Below are positions 54,990-62,376 of a stretch of 62,376 bases of DNA, in pieces. The translations under genes and the position numbers were made by a program. Within the stretch, counting starts at the first letter, position 1; each line of letters starts with the position of its first letter. The stretch comes from Pseudomonadota bacterium (GTDB lineage Bacteria > Bdellovibrionota > UBA2428): contig JAGNHS010000010.1 in assembly GCA_018001635.1 (NCBI GenBank), forward strand, positions 1-62,376, given 5' to 3'. The notes under the pieces were generated by a model. The model made no database searches. It had not been told where the DNA came from and saw only the letters and a list, made by a program, of their open reading frames with translations.

Positions 54990-55787
54990 CTATAAATCCC
55001 CCGCTCGAAATGCATTTTCAAAGATCCAAAGCATTTTTGTTAAAATAAAATCAAAGGCAAGAACTAGCACTGAAGAAATCACCACGGCTCGAGTCGTTGA
55101 ATTCCCCACTCCTTGAGTTCCACCAGAAGTTCTTAAACCCACAAAACAGCCAACAGAACCGATAATAAAACCAAATACCGTAGCCTTAAACAAACCACCG
55201 CAAACATCACGAAGGTTAATGATTTCAAAAGATTTAAAAAAATAATCGTAATTGCTTAAACCTAGAGTGACAGACCCGATGAGCATGCCTCCAAATATAC
55301 CGAGCATATTGGCCATTATTGTGAGCAAAGGGGCCGCAATCATCACGGCAAGAATTTTAGGAGCTACAATTTTTTGAATAGGATCAGTTCCTAAAGCACG
55401 AATAGCATCAATCTGCTGAGTCACTGCCATTGAACCGACTTCAGAAGCTATTCCGGCACCCACACGACCCGAAATCATAAGCGCTGTAAAAATCGGACCC
55501 AATTCTCGAACTATAGAAGTGGCTACAATTTTAGGCACATAAAGTTTGGCTCCAAAGCGTGCTAATCCAAATCCAAATTGTAAAGTCATCACAGTTCCAG
55601 TAGCTAGAGCCGCCACAGCGACAATTAAAAAACTCATCACACCAATGCTGTAGAGTTCATTCACAATAGAAGTTCTAGAGGGAGGGCGCCTCATATAAAC
55701 ACGAAATGTTTGCCATACCATTTCAGAAAGTCCCCCCAAAAATAGGAGTGCTTGCATAAATGAACTATTTTTTAGCAGACTGATCAT
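54990..55787 (-). CDS. mlaE: MlaE-type ABC transporter permease
   Basis: 265 residues from the ATG at 55787. MlaE landmarks: MTLQFGFGLARFGAKLYVPKIVATSIVRELGPIFTALMISGRVGAGIASEVGSMAVTQQIDAIRALG. Five to six membrane helices. I chose the ATG at 55787 because GGAG lies 11 nt upstream; an in-frame start at 55835 would overlap the lipoprotein gene further. The start overlaps the upstream gene by 23 bp. Confidence 0.92.
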   Translation of the reverse strand: MISLLKNSSFMQALLFLGGLSEMVWQTFRVYMRRPPSRTSIVNELYSIGVMSFLIVAVAALATGTVMTLQFGFGLARFGAKLYVPKIVATSIVRELGPIFTALMISGRVGAGIASEVGSMAVTQQIDAIRALGTDPIQKIVAPKILAVMIAAPLLTIMANMLGIFGGMLIGSVTLGLSNYDYFFKSFEIINLRDVCGGLFKATVFGFIIGSVGCFVGLRTSGGTQGVGNSTTRAVVISSVLVLAFDFILTKMLWIFENAFRAGDL

Positions 55788-56289
55788 GGTGATACTCGCT
55801 CCGTCCGTAATGAAAGCCTTTAAGCATGTTTTCATAAGAGGCCACGTCGTCGCTGCTTAAGTTATGAGCCTTTTGAAGATGAAAATCAAAAATACAATCG
55901 TCCTTACGAACTACAGTGGAAAGCACATCCACAGGAACTCCATCCATCTTTGCTTTAACATGCCTACGAAGTGCCGCACGACCATCAATGATCAAATCTT
56001 GATTTTCTAAAATATCTAATCCCTGCAATGGAGAGTGAGCAGATTTCATCAAAGATTCGAGTGAAGCTCCATCGTAGCGTCCACATAAAGAACTCACGCT
56101 AATCATGGCAGAAGATTTTTTATTTAAATAAACTTTGTCGGCATCAATTTCTTTAAATTTTTCAAGCATCCAATCCGCACCGGGACTGGGAAGTTGATAA
56201 TTGTTTGCAGATTTATCTTCGCGCAAGGGTCCCCCTAAAGAACACGCAAAGACAAAAGGGACTAAAGCTAAAACACTGATGTTTTTCAT
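55765..56289 (-). CDS. Lipoprotein encoded ahead of the Mla genes
   Basis: 174 residues from the ATG at 56289. The signal peptide ends in the lipobox FVFAC (Cys about 16). The mature domain has two cysteines (SSLCGRYDG and KDDCIFDF) and a beta-rich middle. No MlaA, MlaB or MlaC similarity seen. Because it is coupled to mlaE by overlap it may be an accessory subunit of the lipid transporter; that role is inferred from position only. Confidence 0.7.
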   Translation of the reverse strand: MKNISVLALVPFVFACSLGGPLREDKSANNYQLPSPGADWMLEKFKEIDADKVYLNKKSSAMISVSSLCGRYDGASLESLMKSAHSPLQGLDILENQDLIIDGRAALRRHVKAKMDGVPVDVLSTVVRKDDCIFDFHLQKAHNLSSDDVASYENMLKGFHYGRSEYHHDQSAKK

Positions 56290-56378
56290 ATGTGGGTCTA
56301 TCTTTTTATCGGAAGGCCCGGGCAAAACATAACCTATAGCTAAGTTTTTTACAGACGCTTAGCGCATTGCATCTATTT

Positions 56379-57542
56379 TTATCGAGCAATTTGAACACGC
56401 AAGCCATCCCGAAGAGGCAGAACTACGGCCGTATTCCGAGCCGGAGTCAAAATTCGGAAATCATTTGGGGCTCCGACTCCAAAATCAAGATCCAAAACCG
56501 GAAGCCGTGAAAGGTTTGTCACCAAAAAGCCTGTTTCGGGATCGGCCACATGAAAGTTTTCAAGGACTTCTAAGCCTTTAGCAATCCGCAAATGCTCAAG
56601 ACACTCTAAAGACTCTTCACAAGCTTTGGCATCAATAGCTCTTACAGCTCTGTTAAGAGATATAGCGAGTTCAGATAGAGAGGCGGACTTAATTTTTTCT
56701 GCACTTAAACGTATCGAAGCGGCGCGAATAGCATTACCAAAATATAAAGGACTGATATTCGGAAACACTCTTCTATAATCATAAGCACAAGACAAACTGT
56801 ATAAAGAGTCTGCTGATCTAAGCTTAGATTGAGCCTCTGCTATTTTTTTCCAAAGATGAGCGCTCAAAACATCGTTCACTGAAAGCCGCACATCTGTTTG
56901 CGAAGTAGCTTCATTATACAATTTATCAATCTCATTTTTTTTAAAATCTATAATTTCCCATTCCACTCGGTCATCATTTGCGGGGCGAGGAATTTTTGAA
57001 AGAGCAAAACCCGTTTTTTGAAATATATCTTCGACATTTATTTCTGAAGAAGTGTTATTCCAATTTTTAGCTAATAAAATTTCGCGATTGAGTTCGGGTT
57101 TATTGATAGACATTTTTCTATGAATTTGCGACCAAGTTGTTAAGAATAAAAAATAACTAAATCCGTCGACCACACAATGTGAAATGCTCACGCCAAGATA
57201 ACTTTTGTTGGGCGTATAAGTTAAGGAGATTTCAATCAAAGGAGAATCCGGCAAACTTTTAGCTCGTGATAACAATGAGTCGAGACTCTCAAGATTATCA
57301 AAATCAACTTCTGAGTGCAGTGTTTGCTGATGCCAAGCTAAGCTGTTTTGAGTTTCAAAAAACTCAAGTGTATGAGAATTAAGATGTCTCAATTGCGATT
57401 TTAAGGGACTAAAATAATTAAGACATTCAAGAAGCGAATCTTGAATAGCCGAGGCCTCCAATTTTCCATTGTAAGAAAAAAGAAAATTAATGGGATATCC
57501 ACCCCTGCCTGTAAAAACATGGTCTACTGGAGAAAGTCTCAT
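56379..57542 (-). CDS. BAHD-type acyltransferase/condensation-fold protein
   Basis: 387 residues from the ATG at 57542. LSPVDHVF at the N-terminus, SHCVVDGFSYFLF (HxxxD, His122-Asp126) in the middle and LDLDFGVGAP near the C-terminus (the DFGWG equivalent) match the order and spacing of BAHD acyltransferases, which transfer acyl groups from CoA. The DYRRVFPNISPLYFGNAI segment also fits. BAHD enzymes are mainly plant and fungal. TTG or GTG codons upstream (as far as 57617) could extend the protein by up to 25 residues. Confidence 0.75.
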   Translation of the reverse strand: MRLSPVDHVFTGRGGYPINFLFSYNGKLEASAIQDSLLECLNYFSPLKSQLRHLNSHTLEFFETQNSLAWHQQTLHSEVDFDNLESLDSLLSRAKSLPDSPLIEISLTYTPNKSYLGVSISHCVVDGFSYFLFLTTWSQIHRKMSINKPELNREILLAKNWNNTSSEINVEDIFQKTGFALSKIPRPANDDRVEWEIIDFKKNEIDKLYNEATSQTDVRLSVNDVLSAHLWKKIAEAQSKLRSADSLYSLSCAYDYRRVFPNISPLYFGNAIRAASIRLSAEKIKSASLSELAISLNRAVRAIDAKACEESLECLEHLRIAKGLEVLENFHVADPETGFLVTNLSRLPVLDLDFGVGAPNDFRILTPARNTAVVLPLRDGLRVQIAR

Positions 57543-57722
57543 AGACTTAGCAAAGTCGCATTTTAGACTTATCCAGACAAATCTCTCCACGCGCAACGCA
57601 GCATGATATGGAATCAAAATTTACAAAAAAAGTGCCCACGAATGACGGCCAACTTCAATCCCTTAACAAACAGCAAATAAAATTAATTAAGTTCCGTAAC
57701 TTAAGTTTTCTCAGAAACTGAC

Positions 57723-57794
57723 GAAAGAAATCAGGAGTCGTTAGTTCCTGATTTCTTTCAAGACGATACAGATGACTAGTATCATCTGTATCGT
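57723..57794. repeat. Two tandem perfect hairpins in a gene-free 438-bp region
   Basis: Hairpin A has a 14-bp perfect stem (57723-57736/57746-57759, loop 9 nt). Hairpin B has a 13-bp perfect stem (57763-57775/57782-57794, loop CTAGTA). They are separated by 3 nt and neither has a directly adjacent T-tract. The rest of 57543-57980, between the divergent BAHD and sigma-54 activator genes, shows no other gene or clear promoter. Confidence 0.8.
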
Positions 57795-57980
57795 ACGCAG
57801 TATTTTTAGGACCAATATTAAAGCCTCCAAGTAACACATAAGTGCCCCTTTCAGCTGTAAATCCATCCTAGTTTCATAACCCATTCGTGGGCTTAAAAAC
57901 CTAAGCGAAAACTATGCCTAAGTTTAACTAAAAATGGAAATTATCAATTTTGAGAAAAATATACCGATAAGACTATAGCT

Positions 57981-59411
57981 ATGGATGAAAAGAGGAAAAT
58001 TCTATTCGTTTGTTCAGATTCTAAATTCCCCCTTCCCTCTAGCCGAATCAAAACTAGTTATTACCTCTACAGCAATCTCACTTCTGCCAATGAATGGAAC
58101 AAAGAAGAAAACATTAAAATTAAAGCCATCTTTATTGATGTTGATGCTGTGGCTGGGACTCTATCTCTAGATGACTGGGCCACCAAAGCCTGGAGAAATA
58201 CTTTCAACGAACTTGTTGTGAAATGCATCGGGCCCGACGGTGAAGCGCCAACCTTAGTCGCCTACACTCGAGAAGCCACTTGGGACACGGCCACTCTCGC
58301 TATAAAAATTGGTGTTCGTGATTTGTGTAAATTGAGCAAAATCGAAGAACGAATACAATATTATCTAGCGCTCGATAGCGAAGATAAAATTGAAATCAAT
58401 ACAGCTCCAATCCCTATCACACAGGGACAAGAGATTAGAGACAATCAACCCGTCAAAACGATTGCCCCACACACCATTCCCTATCCGATAGAAGGTCTCG
58501 AAGGAAACAGTTTAGCTATAGAATCCGTTCGAAACCTCATTCGAAAATGTGCTTCTTTAGAAACTTCTGTACTCATTGAAGGCGATACTGGGACAGGGAA
58601 GGACCTTGTCGCAAAAGCTTTACACAATTACAGCAGGCGCGCTCAAGGACCTTTCATTACAGTAAGCTGCGGAGCCATAGCACCCAACCTTATTGAAGCC
58701 GAACTCTTTGGTCACATCAAAGGCGCTTATACGGGAGCCGATAGAGAACGTACGGGATTAATCGCCTCTGCCAATGGGGGAACACTTTTTTTAGACGATA
58801 TTTCATCTTTAGCACCTGATTTCCAAGCAAAACTTCTACGAGTGCTCCAAGACAAAAAAATAAAACCTGTAGGCTCAAGCCAAGAAGTTTCAGTCGACAT
58901 TCGACTTATTTCTAGCAGCAAAGAAAATCTTAGTCTTTTAGTTGAAAAAGGTCTTTTTAGAGAAGATCTTCTTTATCGTATCAAAGTTATGGATATTATT
59001 TTGCCTCGACTCAGTGAACGTAAAAGTGACATACCTTTGATTTGTGGTAGCGCCTTAAAAAAATTGGCACGCAAAAACAAACGACCTCTACTAGAGCTTA
59101 GTTCTGGAACTCTAGAGAAGCTCATATTCTATTCATGGCCCGGAAATATTCGAGAACTCGAAAACATACTCGAACACGCTGCCACTCTAGCTTGGGCAGA
59201 AAATCGCAAACAAATTGAAGTTCACGATTTACCGGCAACTATGCAAAGTCTTGAAAACGTATCGCTTCAACTCCTTTCCCTAAAAGATGCCGTAAGACAA
59301 TTCGAAAAAGACTATATTTCCCGAACTGTAAAAAGATTAGGGGGCTCTAAAGAGTCGGCCGCCGAAACTCTTGGATTGAGCTTAGCCACGCTTTATCGTA
59401 AGTTAGGCTAG
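57981..59411 (+). CDS. Sigma-54-dependent transcriptional activator with atypical receiver-like N-terminus
   Basis: 476 residues. Residues 1-130 resemble a receiver fold (ILFVCSDS, AIFIDVDAV, LVAYTRE) but lack the usual acidic pair and the clear lysine. The AAA+ domain (about 168-395) has Walker A GDTGTGKD (201-208), GAYTGA (248-253; GAFTGA in most), Walker B LFLDD (269-273; the usual DE is DD), and FREDLLYRI. The C-terminal Fis-type HTH is GGSKESAAETLGLSLATLYRKL. It activates unknown sigma-54 promoters. The Rsm22 gene follows 16 bp downstream. Confidence 0.9.
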   Translation: MDEKRKILFVCSDSKFPLPSSRIKTSYYLYSNLTSANEWNKEENIKIKAIFIDVDAVAGTLSLDDWATKAWRNTFNELVVKCIGPDGEAPTLVAYTREATWDTATLAIKIGVRDLCKLSKIEERIQYYLALDSEDKIEINTAPIPITQGQEIRDNQPVKTIAPHTIPYPIEGLEGNSLAIESVRNLIRKCASLETSVLIEGDTGTGKDLVAKALHNYSRRAQGPFITVSCGAIAPNLIEAELFGHIKGAYTGADRERTGLIASANGGTLFLDDISSLAPDFQAKLLRVLQDKKIKPVGSSQEVSVDIRLISSSKENLSLLVEKGLFREDLLYRIKVMDIILPRLSERKSDIPLICGSALKKLARKNKRPLLELSSGTLEKLIFYSWPGNIRELENILEHAATLAWAENRKQIEVHDLPATMQSLENVSLQLLSLKDAVRQFEKDYISRTVKRLGGSKESAAETLGLSLATLYRKLG

Positions 59412-59427
59412 AAAGAATTTATCAAAA

Positions 59428-60348
59428 ATGAAACGTTCCAAAAGTTACTGGGAAAGTCTTAAATTATTACGTGAAAATTTTCTAAATCCTCAAATTGGAA
59501 ATCAATACTGGAAAAGCTATGAAGACTTAGCTCTTTACGATGAAAGCTTTGGTGAGCGAATACGCTGGAAAGCACTCCAAGTGATTGAAGAATTAAAAGT
59601 TAGAAATTACCCTTCGCAAGTTTGCGAAGAGATTCTCGACTGGGGATGCGGCAGCGGAATTTTTATTGATGCATACTTGGATCAATTCCCCGAACATAAA
59701 CCCACCTGTATTTACTTAGAAGATCATTCTGAAATTGCTGTAAATTATGCACTCGAAAAACTTTCTCATAAATACCCTCATCTTGTATTCAAAAAAGGCA
59801 AACCCTCTTTTGAAAAGAAAACACTCACGCTCATCAGTCACGTTCTCAATGAGTGCAGCGAGAAAGCACAAAGCATTTTAAACACCATTGGGGAACATAG
59901 CGAAGCCATGATTTGGTTAGAATCTGGAACGGCCCTCAACTCTAAAAATCTCGGCGCCATGAGAGAAAGATTAAAGAGAAACTTAAAAGTCTGGGCCCCC
60001 TGCCCTCACCAAGAACGCTGCCCTATGCTCAATCGCGAAAAAGATTGGTGCCACAACTTTGCAAAAATTCCTCAAATCGCTTTCCATGATGCTTATTGGG
60101 AGGACTTTTCAAAAGAATTGGGGATTGATCGCCACAGACTCCCCTACACTTACTTGGCGCTTCACAAGGCTACTCCTCAAAGTTTATTTGAAAGGCGACA
60201 TATTGGAGAAGCTCGACTCTACAAAGCTTGGGCTGAAACATTGATTTGTGAAAACGATGGGCAAGCCCATGAAGTGCGCATTCAAAAGCGTGATCAAAAG
60301 GAACTCTTCAAACAACTGAAAAGAAATCCTTTCCCTCACACTTTCTGA
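59428..60348 (+). CDS. Rsm22-family methyltransferase-like protein
   Basis: 306 residues. SAM-binding motif I ILDWGCGSGIFID (residues 69-81), then YLEDHSEIAVNYAL. The characteristic cysteine region CPHQERCPMLNREKDWCHNF (about 192-211) is thought in mitochondrial homologues to bind an iron-sulfur cluster. RLPYTYLALHK matches the family's C-terminal strand. In eukaryotes Rsm22/METTL17 acts in small-subunit ribosome assembly; bacterial members are less studied. Confidence 0.88.
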   Translation: MKRSKSYWESLKLLRENFLNPQIGNQYWKSYEDLALYDESFGERIRWKALQVIEELKVRNYPSQVCEEILDWGCGSGIFIDAYLDQFPEHKPTCIYLEDHSEIAVNYALEKLSHKYPHLVFKKGKPSFEKKTLTLISHVLNECSEKAQSILNTIGEHSEAMIWLESGTALNSKNLGAMRERLKRNLKVWAPCPHQERCPMLNREKDWCHNFAKIPQIAFHDAYWEDFSKELGIDRHRLPYTYLALHKATPQSLFERRHIGEARLYKAWAETLICENDGQAHEVRIQKRDQKELFKQLKRNPFPHTF

Positions 60349-60358
60349 GACTAAAGTC

Positions 60359-60398
60359 CCTCAATAAAAATATTTCCTAAAGACACGGCAGGGCACCC
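60359..60398 (+). repeat. Left arm of a perfect 40-bp inverted repeat
   Basis: Identical over 40 bp to the reverse complement of 61267-61306. It begins 10 bp after the Rsm22 gene stop. Together the arms enclose 868 bp holding two minus-strand genes. No flanking target duplication is visible. The arm contains AAATATTT but forms no strong hairpin by itself. Confidence 0.9.
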
Positions 60399-60443
60399 CC
60401 TTCCTCACTTTAAAAAACAGAGTAGAAATTAAAATCGAGGGAT

Positions 60444-60824
60444 TCAGTGTAAGACAAGAATCAACGAATACACACCCACCAGAACTAGGATGGAAAGGAG
60501 GATTAGCAATAATTCGTTCCGTCTATAGGGATTATGGATGACTTCCCGTATTGAAGCACGCTGTTCGTTGGAAATAATTTCTATAATTGACAAGTTAGCA
60601 TCAGGATCCAAATTTTTTTCCTGCCAAGAAGATTCTAAAGCCCGCTTAATTTCAACTTTTCTATTGGGGTCCGTATAACCCGGGACTAGCGCCATGATGC
60701 TCTTAGGTCCCAAATAATATATTAGGCCTCCATTCAACCAGAATTGTTGAAATACTTCTTTTTGAAGAACAGTCCATTGGAGCCTACTGAAGCCATAATT
60801 TATCGTCTTCGCATTAGAGTCCAT
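60444..60824 (-). CDS. Small protein with C-terminal membrane tail, inside the inverted-repeat segment
   Basis: 126 residues. The N-terminal 100 residues are soluble, mixed helix/strand (LQWTVLQKEVFQQFW, YLGPKSIMALVPGYTDPNRKVEIKRALE). A C-terminal hydrophobic helix (LLLILLSILVLVGVYSLILVL, about 105-125) makes it probably tail-anchored. It starts 2 bp after the stop of the upstream lipoprotein gene. No family recognised. It lies wholly between the 40-bp inverted repeats. Confidence 0.6.
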   Translation of the reverse strand: MDSNAKTINYGFSRLQWTVLQKEVFQQFWLNGGLIYYLGPKSIMALVPGYTDPNRKVEIKRALESSWQEKNLDPDANLSIIEIISNEQRASIREVIHNPYRRNELLLILLSILVLVGVYSLILVLH

Positions 60825-60826
60825 GA

Positions 60827-61162
60827 CTAATAACCTACGGGGATACTTAACTCGGGCGATCTTTGACCTAGAGCATCTTGAACATAACCGCTTAAGGTAC
60901 CGATTGAGAGAGGATAAAGTAAAAGTGCGTCCGGTACAGTGGCATAAATATCGCCACTCACTTCAACTCCGCTAGTATTAACAAAAGTGTAGGGTCCAGT
61001 TCCCAGACTGATATCTAAACCCACAGTCGAAAAGGGTGTAAGAATTTCTGTATTGGCTATGGGAAATACATTCACTACAATGGCGCAATTGCTAAGTGCA
61101 AGCAAAACGAATCCACATATCCAATACTTGATTATGTTGATTCCAAGCTTAGACTTAGTCAT
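60827..61162 (-). CDS. Small lipoprotein inside the inverted-repeat segment
   Basis: 111 residues. Basic N-region and hydrophobic core ending in the lipobox ALSNC (Cys about 26). The mature part is a short beta-rich domain (STVGLDISLGTGPYTFVNTSGVEVSGDIYATVPDA) with an Ig-like look. It is the first gene of a two-gene unit with 60444-60824. The 104 bp between its start and the right repeat arm would hold the promoter. Function unknown. Confidence 0.62.
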   Translation of the reverse strand: MTKSKLGINIIKYWICGFVLLALSNCAIVVNVFPIANTEILTPFSTVGLDISLGTGPYTFVNTSGVEVSGDIYATVPDALLLYPLSIGTLSGYVQDALGQRSPELSIPVGY

Positions 61163-61266
61163 AACCTAAGACTATTTTAGTTCATACGGAATATGGCGAC
61201 TAAACAAAACTTCGTATAATTCATGTAAATTTAATGTAAATAAAAAATCTAACATAAGAGTCCTGC

Positions 61267-61306
61267 GGGTGCCCTGCCGTGTCTTTAGGAAATATTTTTA
61301 TTGAGG
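61267..61306 (-). repeat. Right arm of a perfect 40-bp inverted repeat
   Basis: Reverse complement of 60359-60398 with no mismatch. Read on the minus strand it begins 29 bp after the stop of the gene at 61336. So both arms lie just 3' of a flanking gene in the same relative orientation. Confidence 0.9.
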
Positions 61307-61335
61307 AATTTATTCAAGTTAAAGAAAAAAAGACA

Positions 61336-61749
61336 CTATCGTGACTTTGGAGTTACGAGGATCCATTTACAAGAAGGGTCTTCAATTTTCATGTGACTTT
61401 TAAATGTCTGCATAGTTTTTTGTTCACGAGCATACGCCATTTGCTGTACTTCTTCCCAGCTAAGATTCTTTTTTCGAGTTGCGTAATCTTCATAAGTTGT
61501 ACGAGCTGACTTCAAATGATCTTCATAAAACGCATAACAAGTCATGCCGTTTTGGGCGACATTTTTAATAGCTTCCAAAGTAAAAAATTCTGTACTTTCA
61601 TCAGCATCCAAAATGAGCTTCATTGTCACCGAGGGCGAATTCGACATTGTTTCGATTCCATTATTTTGAATCTCATTATGTGCAAAATTATTTGAAATTA
61701 AAAAAGCAGAAGATGCAATAAAAATTAAAGAAGAAAAACTGTAATTCAT
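61336..61749 (-). CDS. Small secreted protein, unknown
   Basis: 137 residues from the ATG at 61749. A signal peptide (SFSSLIFIASSAFLISNNFAH) precedes a domain with two cysteines (GMTCYAFYEDH and DPSCKWILVTP) that may form a disulfide. No family recognised. AAGGAG abuts the ATG with no spacing; a TTG seven codons upstream (61770) is the alternative start. The 215 bp between it and the prepilin gene shows no other gene; a TATAAT lies at 61952-61957 close to the prepilin start. Confidence 0.6.
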   Translation of the reverse strand: MNYSFSSLIFIASSAFLISNNFAHNEIQNNGIETMSNSPSVTMKLILDADESTEFFTLEAIKNVAQNGMTCYAFYEDHLKSARTTYEDYATRKKNLSWEEVQQMAYAREQKTMQTFKSHMKIEDPSCKWILVTPKSR

Positions 61750-61964
61750 CTCCTTATTATCGCAGCTCAAAGGCTAAATGTCGAAGTTACTTTTAGTCAG
61801 GTTACTTTTTTAAAAATGACAGCAATCTTTTGCTCAGTCTGTTAAGTATTTTTAAAACATTAGTATTTCTTTAACTGTTTTCTAAGGGCGAATTAATAGT
61901 GTTTTAGCGTATTATTAACCATTAAAAGTCTACAATAATTCAGCAACTCCATTATAATTTAGAG

Positions 61965-62376
61965 ATGAAGAATTCTTGTAGTGGCGTTAGAAAAAATTCA
62001 AAACTTCACGGATTCACAATGGTTGAAGTGATTATGGCGGTAGGGGTACTCACGGTCCTCATTATCGGTGTCACTCAACTTCTCACAAGTGTAACGAAGA
62101 GTCAGAAGAGCGTTCAAAACAACGTCGATTTTGATGTGATTAAAAATAGTCTCAGCCAAATACTTAAATCTAGAGCCTGCGACAATTCCTTTAGAGACGC
62201 TGCTGGCAACAAATTAAATTTTTCACATACAGGATCACTGAGTCCCGGCGATTCAGTCCTATCTACTCCTGTAAATATTATTAAGGTTATGCAAGGCAAT
62301 CGCGAGGTGATTGATATGAGCAAGCCTCTACTTGCAGGGGGACTTGAACTCACAAAACTTCAGCTCAGTGATGGTG
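61965..62376 (+). CDS. Prepilin-like (type IV pilin/pseudopilin) protein, 3'-truncated by window edge
   Basis: The frame is open from ATG 61965 to the end (137 codons visible). A short basic leader (KNSKLHG) is followed by FTMVEVIMAVGVLTVLIIGVTQLL, the prepilin peptidase cleavage site G-FTxxE and hydrophobic helix. The following region is consistent with a minor pilin or type II secretion pseudopilin. A TATAAT box 7 nt before the ATG suggests a very short leader or a different promoter. Confidence 0.88.
   Translation, partial: MKNSCSGVRKNSKLHGFTMVEVIMAVGVLTVLIIGVTQLLTSVTKSQKSVQNNVDFDVIKNSLSQILKSRACDNSFRDAAGNKLNFSHTGSLSPGDSVLSTPVNIIKVMQGNREVIDMSKPLLAGGLELTKLQLSDG

Noticed and set aside
57655..57837. 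60-residue minus-strand frame upstream of the BAHD gene
   Set aside because: It runs through both perfect hairpins, has no ribosome binding site, signal or recognisable sequence, and its composition looks non-coding.
60359..61306. The 40-bp repeat pair as a transposon with target duplication
   Set aside because: No transposase is encoded between the arms and no direct repeat flanks them; the mobile-element reading is kept only as one possibility.
62114..62353. Minus-strand frame at the right edge
   Set aside because: It is antisense to the prepilin-like gene, which has a clear cleavage motif.

Overview
The window is AT-rich, densely coded DNA from a Gram-negative bacterium. Many genes encode proteins with Sec signal peptides or lipoboxes. 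It also carries a DUF4423/TIGR02147-type protein, a PilZ protein, an Mla-type lipid transport locus, a RuvX-MltG fusion and an Rsm22-type methyltransferase. Together these suggest Bdellovibrionota (a Bdellovibrio-like organism, possibly a low-GC relative). That assignment is inference; no rRNA gene is present. I found no tRNA, rRNA, CRISPR array, insertion sequence or prophage.

Left part (1-13.5 kb): the C-terminal end of a DUF4423 protein, two overlapping large secreted proteins that look like distant paralogues, a receiver-like/GAF-like protein, a small barrel protein, MurJ, a PilZ protein, a small Cys/His protein, PrkA kinase, a secreted hydrolase, inositol-3-phosphate synthase and a MerR regulator. 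From 22.3 kb back to 12.5 kb the minus strand carries a rearranged version of the classical translation operon: thrS, infC, rpmI, rplT, pheS, pheT, merR. A serine hydrolase and a lipoprotein gene sit between infC and rpmI. A barrel-like lipoprotein gene sits where ihfA is often found. infC most probably starts with the rare codon ATT. thrS is split into two frames at a run of ten A residues inside the editing domain.

Middle part (22-41.9 kb): secreted proteins, speA, cdd with a 42-residue lipoprotein gene directly upstream, a secreted HAD-like protein, and a tightly overlapping three-gene operon (outer-membrane-barrel-like protein, periplasmic cupredoxin, membrane adenylate cyclase). Then come uvrC (lacking its C-terminal HhH region) and the conserved operon rpsB-tsf-pyrH-frr-uppS-cdsA-rseP, ending in a RuvX-MltG fusion gene.

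Right part (41.9-62.4 kb): a toxin-antitoxin-like winged-helix/nucleotidyltransferase pair with an operator-like palindrome at its start codon, bracketed by two related long-hairpin elements. A third, possibly related hairpin lies downstream of the next gene, a secreted coiled-coil protein. Further on are an FHA protein with a C-terminal membrane tail, a lipase, a SirB1-type protein, an aldehyde dehydrogenase, a LysR regulator with a recognisable divergent operator, a DHH phosphoesterase, mlaE-mlaF-mlaD behind a lipoprotein gene, a BAHD-type acyltransferase, a sigma-54 activator and an Rsm22 methyltransferase. Two small genes then lie between perfect 40-bp inverted repeats, and the window ends inside a gene for a prepilin-like protein.

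The observations most worth following are the thrS homopolymer split, the hairpin-flanked wHTH/nucleotidyltransferase module, the envelope-spanning cupredoxin/adenylate cyclase operon, the RuvX-MltG fusion and the 40-bp inverted repeat pair.
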